NCBI GenBank assembly: GCA_964030475.1
Contig: CAXIPT010000001.1
Location: 2,234,449 to 2,298,448 of the forward strand
Length of the DNA: 64,000 bases
Source: Tethya wilhelma
Taxonomy: Eukaryota > Porifera > Demospongiae > Tethyida > Tethyidae
Direction: 5' to 3'
Of this stretch, positions 26,062-37,600 are shown in pieces. The first letter of the stretch is position 1. Each line of letters starts with the position of its first letter. The notes under the pieces were generated by a model, which saw only the letters and a program-made list of their open reading frames with translations, had not been told where the DNA came from and made no database searches. A program made the position numbers and the translations under genes.

Positions 26062-26847
26062 TGACACACACACAGGGTATGGTTGCATCTCTGAGCCCCA
26101 CTGGTGGAAGTGGTGGTGGTATTTTAGGAGCACTAATGAGTCTCCTTCAGTTAATAGTCGGCTTCCTGACCTTCATCAAGAATGCCATTGTGGGTCTGTT
26201 CTCCAGGGGAGGTCAGTCAGGGGGTGGGAGTGGTGGTCAAGGCTCCTCCTACAGCCAACCAGAGAGACAGAGAGATAGGTACGTTGACTTGTTTTTTTGA
26301 GGTTTTCTCTGTGAAAACAGTCGTTACATGTAACTTGAAAATGAAGCCTATACCGTAGATCTTCTAAAAATTCAGCATCTTTTATTATTTGGTACCCTTT
26401 ACCGAATTATTCAAATTTGCTTCTAATTTTCGGCAAAGGTCGTCCTGCATATAGATTATTATATGCAATTGAGCACGTGCATACGGCGCATGCAGACAAG
26501 TAATCTCTAAAAATTCAGCAAAGCTCGAACGTATTTAATTTTTGGGTGTCGAATTTTTAGAAGATCTACAGTAAGCATTGCGAATGCCATGCACAATGTG
26601 CATCAGTAGAGGTTGCCAGTAAAGACATTTTGTATTAAGGATATTGTGTGATATTGTTGTTCAGTAGGTAAACTAGTAATATACATGTACATTGATACTG
26701 CTTCACAGGAGAGACCTTAGGAGTGGAGGGAGTCAGCCGGGAAGTGGAGATGGTCTTCGTGTTCGTAAGTTCCGTCAGGAGGACTATCAGGATGACAGTG
26801 ACGAGGAGAGAAGTACATACAATGGAAACTCCACTCAGCAACAATGA
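22131..26847 (+). CDS. UBXN4: UBX domain protein 4 (erasin), ER-anchored p97 adaptor
   Basis: UBXN4 recruits the p97/VCP ATPase to the ER membrane for ER-associated degradation. Thirteen phase-consistent exons are seen: 22131-22212, 23395-23444, 23536-23620, 23803-23921, 24012-24190, 24272-24326, 24387-24455, 24597-24729, 24883-24958, 25446-25545, 25616-25753, 26076-26278 and 26709-26847. They give 475 aa (human about 508). The N-terminus MEWYSGGVSGAIA matches the thioredoxin-like start of the family. Next come FPTVFCIGRTGKPL, a low-complexity Ser/Ala/Pro stretch, a charged coiled coil (exons 6-8), the UBX domain (CRIQLRLSTGG to the end of exon 11), a hydrophobic hairpin for ER insertion (ILGALMSLLQLIVGFLTF) and the family tail YNGNSTQQ. 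Start: ATG at 22131; an identical exon 1 exists at 19872 in the duplicate segment, so the true promoter is ambiguous. Confidence 0.93.
23350..23394. repeat. (CT)n tract forming the exon 2 polypyrimidine tract
   Basis: About 22 CT units run directly into the AG acceptor of UBXN4 exon 2 (23395). Confidence 0.9.
25129..25199 (+). repeat. Dispersed ~70-bp repeat, copy 3
   Basis: In the UBXN4 intron between exons 9 and 10. It shares ATTGTC-TCTCCACC, GTAACCGGCAATTAGCCT and TTTGGTTGCTAGGCAATGG with the other two copies. Confidence 0.7.
25364..25405. repeat. (ATT)n microsatellite
   Basis: About 14 ATT units just upstream of UBXN4 exon 10. Confidence 0.95.
25985..26075. repeat. (AC)n microsatellite reaching the exon 12 acceptor
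   Basis: The AC tract ends in CACACACAG, the acceptor of UBXN4 exon 12 (26076). Repeat length changes could affect splicing. Confidence 0.9.
26351..26573. mobile_element. MITE-like element, family 2
   Basis: Terminal inverted repeats of 23 bp at 26351-26373 and 26551-26573, beginning TACYGTAGATCTTCTAAA, with one mismatch. The total is 223 bp, non-coding, inside the last intron of UBXN4. Its first bases (TACYGTA) match the family 1 ends, so both may be mobilised by related transposases. Confidence 0.8.
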
Positions 26848-27231
26848 TGTGTTGGTCAAATATTTTGTTCGTCTTTAGTCATGCTGTCCATTTCTGTATA
26901 ATTAAAAACTCTTTTAAAAAAATGTAAATTGTATCTCCTGCAAAATCTCTAGTCTGGTGCCCTGCCCTTTTCCTGTCCTACCTACTTTTTAGCAGGAAGG
27001 GTCTGACTGGACGCCTTGTGTGTGTGTGGGGGGGGGGCAAGAAAGGAGGCCTACAAGTGATCCGGCTGCTGGACAGATGAAGCTATATAGCACATTCACA
27101 AACTATAAAGACTTGCATGGGCTGGTGATTATTATGCAGCATTAAATTAAGTGGGTGTGGCAGTGTCGCTCACGTGACTAACTGTATCCATGACAACCGT
27201 ATACATTGGTCTGTCCCAGTAGAAGAGCACC
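26848..27231. other. UBXN4 to CFAP206 intergenic region
   Basis: UBXN4 3' UTR sequence (an AATTAAA signal near 26900), a G-run near 27028, then the short CFAP206 promoter with the X-box-like site. Confidence 0.6.
27184..27197. promoter_or_regulatory. RFX X-box-like motif upstream of CFAP206
   Basis: GTATCCATGACAAC fits the ciliary X-box consensus RYYNYYATRRNRAC at 13 of 14 positions. It lies 35 bp upstream of the CFAP206 start codon. RFX factors switch on ciliary genes through such sites close to the start. The match is seen; RFX binding is inferred. Confidence 0.65.
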
Positions 27232-29406
27232 ATGAGCACTAGCGCCCAAGCAGAGAGCGTAATCAAGAACATCATTCGTGAGATTTGTCTTGAGTGTAGT
27301 TCACAAGGGCAGAATGTCTCTGAGACGCTTGCAGCTTTCATGGTAAGATTGCTAGAGCTTGCAATCATGGTTGCTATGAATCACGTGGTCATTCCCCATG
27401 CATGGCAATGTCCTGCGATTTGCTACTGTAGGTGAAAGCTGCAGTACTAGACCCTGACAATGAGTTCAATGTAGAGAGGACACTAACCAAGGATGATGTG
27501 CAGAAGCTTATCCAGGTATGTAGTATGATATTGTGCCATCTAGCACACAGATCTCAGAAACTATACCATATGTGCTCTCTCCTCATCCATTCAGACTTGC
27601 GTAAGCCACTTGCTTGATGTGTCCTCTCCTGCATTGGACACAGTCAAGATGCAAGTGCATTTCGACATGAACTACTCTTCCAGAAGTGAGTGAATAATCA
27701 GGTTCTATGTATCTCAATTCTTGATAAAATTTAATATAATATAGATATATGAATACCTTATAGCTAGAAATTTTCGAGGAGTATAAATTTCACTGTTTTT
27801 GTGGATTACCAGCAATCTATGAAAATTTTACCTACAAAATATTCAGCATCATATTGCAATATATGGGGTGGGGCTGCTCAATCCTCGAAAGTATAATCAC
27901 AAAAAAAAAATTCTTTCCACAAAGATATTACTCCTCTAAAATTTCTAGCTATACAGTATTATGTGGTCTATGGTATTTAAGATTAATGGTAAATCTGAAG
28001 ATGTTAGTTATGCAAGTTTTGTTTCTTTTCCCTTTCAAGGTGAATTTCTCCAAGAGCACAGACTAGTCCTCGAGGCAAGATTGCAGCCCATTGTGAGGGA
28101 GATAGCAGATGCCAGGGCCAGAAGCAGAGAAGAGCTGGAAGGTTGGTTGAATGTGTGTGTTTGTAATTTTGTGAGGTTTTGTTATTGTTTGTCAACCATG
28201 CATCTATAAAAGTGGGGCCTTTTCTAAATGATTAGCTTTCCCACTGAACATTTATTTTGAAGCAAAAAACAAACAATGATTATTGGAAGTACTGATATGG
28301 AATGTTTATTCACTTGAGAAAAACACACAGTCTAGTTTTTAAGCAACTTCAAAAGAACAACATAAACATTTTAACATTAAAAATAACGTATCTTTTAGTG
28401 ATTCAAAGCACATATAAAGTTATTCTTTATAATTTCATGTATGAAGCCTTCCACCTTATTCCACATCCAGGTCTTTATCGTAAGATTGTCTCATACGTAT
28501 TACTTCGTTCTGGACTTGGGTCACCTACTGAGATAGCTGTTGTGAGAGAGGCCACTGGTAAGTAGCTGGAGACCTTAATGTGACATGTGTCATGGTGTCA
28601 ACTGGTGTTAGCATCCTGATAGGCTCCATTGTTCTTCTCTCTGTGTAGCTGCCCTGCAGAGTGTGTTCCCACAGACTGAACTGGGCACCTTCATGGCGCT
28701 CACCAAGGTGGACAAGGAGAAGCAGTTGAAGGAGTTGACCAATATTGTGTGTGGGATACGTCTCTTCAACCGTGACTGTGGCAAGGGAGGAGAAGGGATT
28801 GATGATTGTGAGTTTGAGTGTGTGTTCATAACTCCCGTATCATTAATCACTGATACACATACATACATATATATGGACATATAGTGCCTACAATCCTAAG
28901 AGATGCTCTTCAAGTGACCAGTCAAAGTATAGAGGCTGAGATGGCCAAGACACTGACACTGGCCTACCAGTATACAAGTGAGCTGATACAACTTGAAAGA
29001 CATTAACTTTTATTTGGTCACTCTGCATTGTTCTCTCTTTCTCTGCAGGTGTTCTCATGCAGATCATCAATTCCCCCCACCCTCCTCCCACTAAGCCATC
29101 CATGTTGCTCATGAAACAAGCACTCATCAACTGCAGACAGCATGAAGCTTTTGTGAAAGTCCTCATGGTAAGGAACACACAAGTATAAGGAGAAGAAGAA
29201 ATTCATTTTCTGTGTTGTTTTTCTTTAGCGTGATATTCTGTCATGTGCTGAACATCTGGATCAGTTGGAACAGGAGTTCAAGTCTAAAATGGATACTCTA
29301 AAGGACACAGTTCAAGCAAAGACAGCTGTGCCTACTTCACAAGTCTATGTGAGTATGATAATAGAGCCACACACATACTGATACAATTGATGAAGACACA
29401 CACACA

Positions 29407-29451
<45 letters not shown>

Positions 29452-30922
29452 CACATTTGCAGCCATTGTTTATATCTCTGTCTCTAATCTGGTCTGGATT
29501 TCAAGATGAAGTTGTGTTGCTCAGTGTTCTCAGTAACCTCCTCAACAGCATGACTGTGTTCATCAATGTAAAATGACAAATTATAGCAATTAATGTAGTG
29601 CCCCTCCACCTGTTCTCGCTCTCTCTCTCTCAGAATTCTGTGAATGTGGCTGAAGGTGAAGACTTTAAACATCTACTGGAGCAAGTTACAGTGCTCACAG
29701 ATGAGCAGTTGAGATCACAAGTGAGTGAGGGAGTTTGGTGGCAAAGTTTTAGTGACTACTGTAATATTATTGTCATTGTTGTGTTAGAGCTCCGGTCTGG
29801 AGTGTCGAGTTGATCCCGATAAACATCGAAAAGCGGAGTTTCTGTTTCCTGAATCTACCAAAGACTTTGACAAGCTACCTCTTGAATTCAGGGTACATAG
29901 AGACACACACTGTAGTTGTTACACCCAGTGTGATGTTGTATTGATCTCTCTCTCTTCAGGGTTATTGTGGCTATGCTTTCACAGTCCATGACCGTCTCTT
30001 GCTACCAGCTAATCCCAGCATTGGTGTGCTCCATCACAAGGGAAAATACTTTGCCTTCTCTAGCAAAGAAGCAGCCGACAGCTTTGCCAGCAATCCTGAT
30101 GGGTACATATGTATATACTTAGTCATAATATATACACAGTCATTATGCGTGTAATGTGTTGGGGTGGTGTGTGTAGGTTCCTCGCAGTGGCTGTGGACAG
30201 TAGCAAGAGATCTCCAGAGCTCATACAACTCTTGGATATGCACACACACTTTTCATCGGGGACGCCAGGGACAAGGGTATGTGTGAAGCCATAGACTTGT
30301 GACACACTGAACGTATGGTTCCATTTCACCCCACAGGGTGGACGTCAGCAGATGATCAAGCCACCAGTGACCAAGTGTGACATGGGTACACAGACCGATA
30401 CACACTTTGTGGAGTCAAATATTGTCAGGTCTTACGAGTGGAATGAGTGGGAATTAAGAAGAAAAGCAATAAAACTGGTGAGTATCTGTTGCTGAGGTAT
30501 GCACGCACACATAGTCTAGTCCAGGGTACATACTGTTATAGTAGTATCGCTGATTGTTCTGCAGGCTAATTTGCGACAAAAGGTGACTCATTCTATGCAG
30601 ACTGATCTCAGCCACTACAAGAGAGACAACAGCACACAGGTGTACTTGCCAAAGTAAGTTTTGAAGATTAGACTTTTTTTGTGCACGCACTGCTAGGATT
30701 TGAGGCACTAGATGTTAACCTGAGTGTGATGGCTTTGTGGCAATGCTCATGGAGTTGTTTTGCTTTGAATTCAGGGAAAGTGGTGTCCAAACTAAACGTG
30801 AAAAGGGGTCTAGTGTCCCCAAACCCTCTACGTACATTGCTGGGCTGAGAGGCAAGGACATTCCTCCACAGAAAGTGGACCTGACACTACCTGTTGAGAT
30901 GCATAACAACATCACTAGTTGA
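27232..30922 (+). CDS. CFAP206: Cilia- and flagella-associated protein 206
   Basis: CFAP206 (C6orf165/FAP206) docks radial spoke RS2 and a dynein on the axoneme, so this animal builds motile cilia. Seventeen phase-consistent exons are seen: 27232-27342, 27432-27515, 27595-27685, 28040-28141, 28471-28557, 28649-28807, 28885-28977, 29049-29167, 29229-29348, 29463-29567, 29634-29720, 29788-29892, 29960-30102, 30177-30276, 30337-30477, 30565-30653 and 30775-30922. The product is 627 aa; the human protein is about 622. Near-identical family blocks occur along its length: QAESVIKNIIREI at the N-terminus, KIVSYVLLRSGLGSPTEI, RLFNRDCGKGGEGIDD, PLFISLSLIWS, then RSYEWNEWELRRKAIKLA and NLRQKVTHSMQTDLSHY, and TYIAGLRG near the end. 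The start ATG gives the family N-terminus. A polyadenylation signal (AATAAA, 30937-30942) lies only 15 bases after the stop. Confidence 0.97.
27754..27958. mobile_element. MITE-like element, family 1, copy b
   Basis: 205 bp with terminal inverted repeats that start TACYNTATAGCTAGAAAT and end with the complement ...CTATACAGTA. Its ends and length resemble the element at 7340-7549. It sits in CFAP206 intron 3 (27686-28039). Confidence 0.75.
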
Positions 30923-31082
30923 TAGAAAGAGCACACAATAAAAACACACCAAGCACAATATTCATGCACTCTGTAAAAATTTACTAATCGATCAAGTTTG
31001 GTTTCCTGTGAACCCAACCCTGCAGATTTCATTATTGCTGTGTGGGTGGGGCTCCAGCTGAGCATTGGATATAAATTTTCAG

Positions 31083-33977
31083 ATGAAGTGTATTAGTTCA
31101 TTCACGAGAGCTACAAACGCAAAGATGTGTTTACACTGTCGACTGAAGATGATGCTATTAGCAAACTTGTTGTTGGTGCTCTGTCATCACCGCTACTTCA
31201 TCGAGTGCACAAACATTGTACACCACAACCAAGAGCCCCCTGAGGAGATCATCAATTCCACCAGCCAAGGAAGGATACGAGGAGTGAGAGACACAAGGAA
31301 CAAGGACTTCATACTGGGTGGACTTTTCCCAGTTCACGACCAGGCTCAGGGAGGACAGACGTGTGGAGAGTTAAGAGCGCAAGGGGGGCTGAATAGAGTG
31401 GAGGCCATGCTCTATGCTCTTGATAGGATCAACTCCGACCCTGATCTCCTTCCCAACATTACACTGGGGTATGACATTCGTGACACCTGCTATGTTGAAC
31501 AGATAGGCTTGGACGAAGCTGCCGATATCATCATTAGTCACGACGAAATACAAAGCCAGTGCATGATGGACTCTAATGTTACCTTCAGACCTCGTACTAT
31601 TGGTTTAGTGGGTGCTGCTGCCAGTCCTGTGACCATTCCCATAGCAGGCCTCACTCGGCTCTTCTCTGTGCCACAAGTCAGCTACAGTTCCACCTCAGTC
31701 ATCCTCAACAATCGTGAACGCTACGAATACTTTTTTCGCACAGTACCTGCAGACAACTTAGAGGCGAAGGCAATCATTGACCTACTTCGACATTTTAGCT
31801 GGACACATATTTCAGTTGTCTACTCAAGGGATAGTTACGGACAATCAGGATCTGATGATCTGAAGGAAAATGCTTTGAGGTATGGTATTTGTATTGGTGC
31901 AGACATTGGAATCGAAGAACATGTTAAGCCATCAGATTATGATCATATTGCAAAACAACTGGTCAACAATTCACAAGCAAACATAGTTGTTTTGTATGGT
32001 TCTCGAAAAAATGCTGAACTTCTGCTGCCATCTGTGGCTAGACATCAAGCTAGGACTGCTTCTCAACATATTCTAACATGGATAGCAACTAGTGCATGGG
32101 TGCAAGCTGTGGAATCAATTATTCAGGATCAACTTAAGGGAATCAATGGATACAATATAGACTCTTTTGGACTCTTTGGTACTGTACCACAGTTCACGAA
32201 TGTTGATGACTTTGAAATGTATTACGACAACTTGACAGAAACCAATAACCAACGTAATCCATGGTTTGCCGAGTATTATGCAGCCTGTTCAAGTTTACCA
32301 GCTAAAAACTGTACTAGTAACAATGCAAGTGTTTTGAGTTTAGCAGATCTTGAACAAGAATACGCTGTTCCGTTAACCATCGATGCCACGTACACATTTG
32401 CACATGCACTGCACAATTTCTTGACAGAGAATTGTAATCAATCAATAGAGTGGGATTCCAAAACTCAGACCTGTGCTGGTCAGAAACAGCCACTAAATGG
32501 ATCAATTCTCCTAGACTACATCAGGAACATAAGCTTTGATAGCCCAACAGGAAATACAATCAACTTCAATGAAAATGGTACTGTCCAAGCTCGTTACAGC
32601 ATCATGAACTTACAGAGGATAATCAATGAGCAATTGAATGAAATTCATTATGATTTGAAGCCTATAGGAATTTGGAACGAAAGTGACCAAGATGCCTTGC
32701 AGCTGAGTGACAGTATACCATTTCAATTTGGAATCGATGGTTCGGGAAATATCATCACTCAACCTTTAGAACCAGAGTGTGGAAGGTGCGATCCTGGTTT
32801 CTATAAGATATCCATATTAGATTCTTGCTGTGGAAAGTGTTCAGAATGTCTTGGAGAAAACTATTCAAACATCTCAACAGCAACTGAGTGTATGAATTGT
32901 ACAGAACTTGGAGAAAAATGGGGAAACAATTCCACTCATGGTAGCACTGGGTGTGTAGACATCCCAACTGTGTTTTTCAAGTTCACAAATCCTTGGTCAA
33001 ATATCTTAATGATATCGCTAATTGTAGGGATGATTGGAGTAGTTGCTGTAGGAATCATCTTTGGAGTGTACTGGAAGACTCCTGCTATCAGGTCCTCCAG
33101 CCCTGAACTAATGGTGCTCATTCTACTGGGAGTCTTTCTCAGTTTTGGTGTTGCTGTGTTCTACATCTCTCCTCCATCAGTGCCCATTTGTGCTCTTCAG
33201 AGGATTTCTATTTGGTTCAGTTATTCCTTGATGTTTGGATGCATCACTGTCAAAATCCTACGAATCGCACGTATTTTTATTTTCCAGAAGTCGTCATTCA
33301 CTCATCTTCACTGCATGAAATCCTACCATCAGGTCGTCATCACTTTCCTCATAGTCCTGGGACAACTGGCTATTGTGTTCATCTCACTGTTAGTCAGGTA
33401 TCCATTGGTGAATAGAACCCCCCGTATGAATGCCGAGAACCACAATAAACTACCTGAGATAGTTGTAACCTGTGCACCAGATCCACTAGTCATTTTGCTT
33501 CTGTCGGTGGTTTATGAAACTGGACTAATAGTCATATCACTTGTGCTTGGAGTTCTCAGTTTCAAATACCCAGCTAATTTCAATGAAGCCAAATCCATTT
33601 GCTGTGCGACATTTGCCCTCCTAATAATCTGGATCGCATTCTTCCCAACCTACATTGCTACCCAGGACAGACAAGAGCTTCAGAATGCTGCTATAGCAAC
33701 AGCTGTAGTGCTGAATGCCTATGTTGTCCTTGTCTGTCTGTTTGGACCAAGAGTTTTCATTGTGCTATTTTGGAAGGAGAGGAACACTAAATGGTACAGC
33801 AGGCGCAAGACTGAGGATGAAATTCATACAGGCTGGGAGAGCACAAATGTGACAACAGATCAGGAGTTCCACTCCAATTACAAGAATGAAGAGCTGCCTA
33901 AAGTGAATGGAACCTCCGCTTCTAGATCTGGAGAACAAAACAGGCAAGATTCACAGGAAGATATTACAGGTATATAA
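31083..33977 (+). CDS. Class C GPCR, metabotropic-glutamate-receptor-like
   Basis: One long exon encodes about 964 aa. The ATG at 31083 precedes a signal peptide (hydrophobic core LLANLLLVLC). A Venus-flytrap domain follows (about residues 60-570), with LGGLFPVHD, NRVEAMLYALDRIN, LPNITLGYDIRDTC, GLVGAAASP, VPQVSYSSTS and DSYGQSG. Then comes a cysteine-rich domain with nine Cys (ECGRC... to TGC), as in mGluRs, and seven transmembrane helices from about residue 645. The tail is short and Ser/Asn-rich. Against mGluRs from memory, the amino-acid-binding Ser/Thr block (GAAAS, SYSST), the Asp of VPAD and the Tyr of DSYG are kept. The Asp of the GSDGW segment and the distal Lys before the VINAIYA block seem lost, so the ligand is unsure. 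A GT at 33970 could splice to an acceptor at 34105, giving the alternative end ENSTNFQ with a stop at 34126-34128. It starts 160 bp after CFAP206. Confidence 0.9.
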   Translation: MKCISSFTRATNAKMCLHCRLKMMLLANLLLVLCHHRYFIECTNIVHHNQEPPEEIINSTSQGRIRGVRDTRNKDFILGGLFPVHDQAQGGQTCGELRAQGGLNRVEAMLYALDRINSDPDLLPNITLGYDIRDTCYVEQIGLDEAADIIISHDEIQSQCMMDSNVTFRPRTIGLVGAAASPVTIPIAGLTRLFSVPQVSYSSTSVILNNRERYEYFFRTVPADNLEAKAIIDLLRHFSWTHISVVYSRDSYGQSGSDDLKENALRYGICIGADIGIEEHVKPSDYDHIAKQLVNNSQANIVVLYGSRKNAELLLPSVARHQARTASQHILTWIATSAWVQAVESIIQDQLKGINGYNIDSFGLFGTVPQFTNVDDFEMYYDNLTETNNQRNPWFAEYYAACSSLPAKNCTSNNASVLSLADLEQEYAVPLTIDATYTFAHALHNFLTENCNQSIEWDSKTQTCAGQKQPLNGSILLDYIRNISFDSPTGNTINFNENGTVQARYSIMNLQRIINEQLNEIHYDLKPIGIWNESDQDALQLSDSIPFQFGIDGSGNIITQPLEPECGRCDPGFYKISILDSCCGKCSECLGENYSNISTATECMNCTELGEKWGNNSTHGSTGCVDIPTVFFKFTNPWSNILMISLIVGMIGVVAVGIIFGVYWKTPAIRSSSPELMVLILLGVFLSFGVAVFYISPPSVPICALQRISIWFSYSLMFGCITVKILRIARIFIFQKSSFTHLHCMKSYHQVVITFLIVLGQLAIVFISLLVRYPLVNRTPRMNAENHNKLPEIVVTCAPDPLVILLLSVVYETGLIVISLVLGVLSFKYPANFNEAKSICCATFALLIIWIAFFPTYIATQDRQELQNAAIATAVVLNAYVVLVCLFGPRVFIVLFWKERNTKWYSRRKTEDEIHTGWESTNVTTDQEFHSNYKNEELPKVNGTSASRSGEQNRQDSQEDITGI

Positions 33978-34639
33978 TGTGTTTTCTTTCAATGTTATTG
34001 TAACTCATATGTAACAAGATAACAAAAACAGCCCAAAGGCATGCACTTTTTTTTTTACAAAGCATAATAATAATAATTGTATCTACTATGTATGTTTTAC
34101 TGTAGAAAACTCTACAAACTTTCAATGAGCCGTATGTCCCCACATACCTGTGAAGCTGAAAACATTTTATAATACTACTGTTATCAATCATGATTTGTAA
34201 ATTTAATGTTGTTTGTGCAACATACTGAAAGTGTCATCCATCATTATATATTTCCCACTATCACTGTTGTAGGGACTAGCAATAAACATTATGCAACTTT
34301 CAAGTACATGACATTGTATAACAATAACATTGTCAATATAATAACAATAATGCATTATTATACAGCATCTGTATACTGTAGTCCTATAAACCAGTGGTCC
34401 CCCACCCTGCAATATTATACGTGTATGACTACATTATAATCATAATTATTATAATATTACTACAGAATACACAATATTAAGTGACATATAACCCGACAAT
34501 AATAGACATAAAGATAATAATTATGAGTGCATGCATGGTTTAAGATGAGATAAAAAAGAAATTATAACTTGGGCTGCATGTGGTTGCAGTGGCATGAGGC
34601 TATAATATATACTGAGCACATGTCTACTCATATACTACC
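33978..34639. other. Tail-to-tail gap between GPCR and Sema/FN3 gene
   Basis: AT-rich 3' UTR sequence for both converging genes, with several AATAAT/AATAAA-like words. The possible small last exon of the GPCR (34106-34128) falls here. Nothing else was recognised. Confidence 0.6.
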
Positions 34640-37600
34640 TCAGTCATTACTACCATTACACTGTGTATCCATCAATGGTTTCATGCTGTTTGTTCGGTTT
34701 GCATAAGGCGGATGTGTGGGATGATGTTTCAAGTCTTCCACTTCATCGTTCTTCTTCTTCTTCTCCTTCAAACAGAGAGTCCATCCGTTCTTGTAGATCA
34801 CAACAGCAAGAACGAGTCCCACAATCACCGAAGAGAGGACTGCAACCCCTGCTATAACAGCTACTATAATGAGATTGTTGCAATCTCCTCCACTTGAACC
34901 TGTCAAACCGCCCGTTTCGGGTAGAGAGAATTGTTCCTCATTGACTGTACCAAAGCCCCACTCTCCTGGCACACTGTTGCTGGTGTAGGCACGGACACAC
35001 ACCATAATTTTCTTGACTGCATTGGGCTCAGGGAATGGGTTTAAAGCTGTGTATTCTAATGTTGTCAAGTCAGTGATGTTAACAGCCAGAGTATCTTGAA
35101 GTTGGTTACAGTTAGGATTGTTGGTAGGATCAAAGCTTGCCCACAATACCTGATACATTTGAAGCATTCCATTGTACACTGCGGGTGGTACCCAATACAC
35201 TGAAATGGAAGAGCTTGTAGCCTCTACGTCCCTGATAGTATATCGTCCAATAACACTTCTTGGAGCTGAAGGTGAACCAGGGAGTGTTGTTAGTGTAAAC
35301 ACTTGACTGAATCTTCCAGGAATGTTGAATACATTTTCAATAGATCGTATGACAAGGGTGTATGTAGTTCCTGGGCAAAGTGTTCCCACAGAGGCTGATC
35401 GCTGTGAGCCTCTAACTTCAGGAAGTGCTATGGTGGGCTCTGAGAGACAGGGTCCATCAATGGCAATATCATAACGGAGACGAGCTCCTTGCTCCCCTGG
35501 TGGAAGGTCCCATGAAATAACTGCTGATGTATCTCTGATTTGTGTAAAGATGATCTCAGTTGGTGGCACTGGTGGATCCTGGAATGAAAGATGGGCAAAT
35601 TTTATTCAAAGTCTAATTTATTCAAGATACAGTATGGATTGTAGCCTCATTCTAAAGCTCCTCTTAGCAAATATTTCCTTTGAAAAAATATTTTTGTGAA
35701 AAAAAAAAATCATGAAAAATTGCAAAAAAATTTTTTGATGTATTTTTGCAGATATTTCCAAAGAAAATATGTAATTAGCAAAGGAGAAGCCTAATAACAC
35801 ACAAGACTATATAGATACTTACCAAGCCAGCAAAAAAGACCAACGGAGCAGAAAATAGACCACAACCCTCACTGTTACACAGTCTGAGTTCGAAACTGTA
35901 ATTTGTATTTCTTGATACGGGAACTTCAACCGTGTTGGTGCCGTCAAATCTAATACGACCATTACTTGAGGTGGCTTCAGTATCACTATTGCTGGCCAGG
36001 TTCCATTCGTACTCCAGATTGTCGAGTAAGAAAGGATCGGCTACAGTAAAGCTCACGGTTACAGTGGTTCCGTTATCATTCACAAAGTAGCATTCAGGTC
36101 GTCGGGGAACCATTGGTGGAATGACTATGCTTGCAAGTTCAGAAAAGTCACTCCTACCCACATTATTGATGCTCTGCACTTTAGCGGTACACCATGAAAA
36201 ATCCAATGGTTCTGTCAGCTGAACAGAATGGGATAGACTTGATGAGTATGCTTCATTATTGACAGCATCACATCTCCACACAACTCGATACATACTGGTG
36301 TTGAAGTCCGATTGCCTGGGATGAGCCCAGCTGATATCCAAATTATTATTATCATTGCTGAACTGAAGAGTGATGTCTTGAGGTGAGTCAGGAACACCTG
36401 GTGAGGTGGTTGCAGTGGTCATCACTTGTGAGGCAGGAGTAGCCGTGGGAGAAGTCGTTGCTTGAACTGTGATGGTATAGTCGGTGTTGGGATCCAAATT
36501 ATTTGCATAATAGAAACTCGAAGAAATCACAGTGGTGGTACTTTGAAACATTACTGAGTACATAATCCCCGGTCTCTGATAGTTGGCAGGTGGGGTCCAC
36601 TCAAAGAGAATGGAAGATGTGGTGACATCGACAGCCTGTAGGTCACGAACTGCTCCTGGATTCACATCCAATGTAGTCGTGCACATTTCACTGGGGAAGC
36701 TCATATGGGATCCACCATTGCAGGTATTGACAGCTGTTACTGTGAAACAACAGTATGTCAATGGTGAGATGTTACTACGGGTGTGCTGTGTGGCAGTTCC
36801 TTGTAACTGCATAATAGTTGTGGTATCACAAACGACAGTCACCTACAAGAGATGAAAGATGGAACAGCATCGCATCATCCTACAGTGCCAGCTAAATTGT
36901 GCACATGTACAGAGTAGACGTGTATTATACCTCATAGTTGTCAATATTTCCAAATGAATTGTCAGATGATGGCCTATTCCAGTTTCCTGTTATTGAGCTC
37001 GAAGTTGGAGTGAGCACCAGGCTTTGAACACGACCAGGTCTACCACATTCTGTTCGTACACTAATGCTGCTACTCTCTCCAGCACCTAATGTTATTATTA
37101 TTGAGTAAGAATGTCTTCACATGTAAGACACCGAAGATTCTATGCATGAATACCTGCACTCGTGCAAGCACGCACTCCAAATGAGTATGAAGTGAATGGC
37201 TGTAAACCATTGACAGTATAACTGGTGGACACTGAAGACACTGCACATCCTAAAACCTGTGGCATTGGGATTGTAATATTATGAACGGATTGTACAGGAG
37301 TCATCTGCAACATCTATTAATTTCATGCACATTATATTATGTACACACCTCCGTATTGTCAACAGAGACACTGTATCCTACGATATCTCCATTGCGGACA
37401 GATGGTGCCATCCAAGTCAAGCCAACAGAGCTATTAGTAACAGTATTGCTTCTCAGTGTACCAACACTACCAGGAATACCATCCAGTAGCCTCACTGATC
37501 TCATGGGACTCATTTGGGAACCAACACTATTACTCACTCGAACACTACAACAAGGATATAATATGGGACAAGTTATCGCTATTCTCTAATCTACCGAGTG

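Noticed and set aside
31065..31082. Upstream start of the receptor frame
   Set aside because: The frame begins with TTG. The ATG at 31083 precedes the signal peptide and was preferred.
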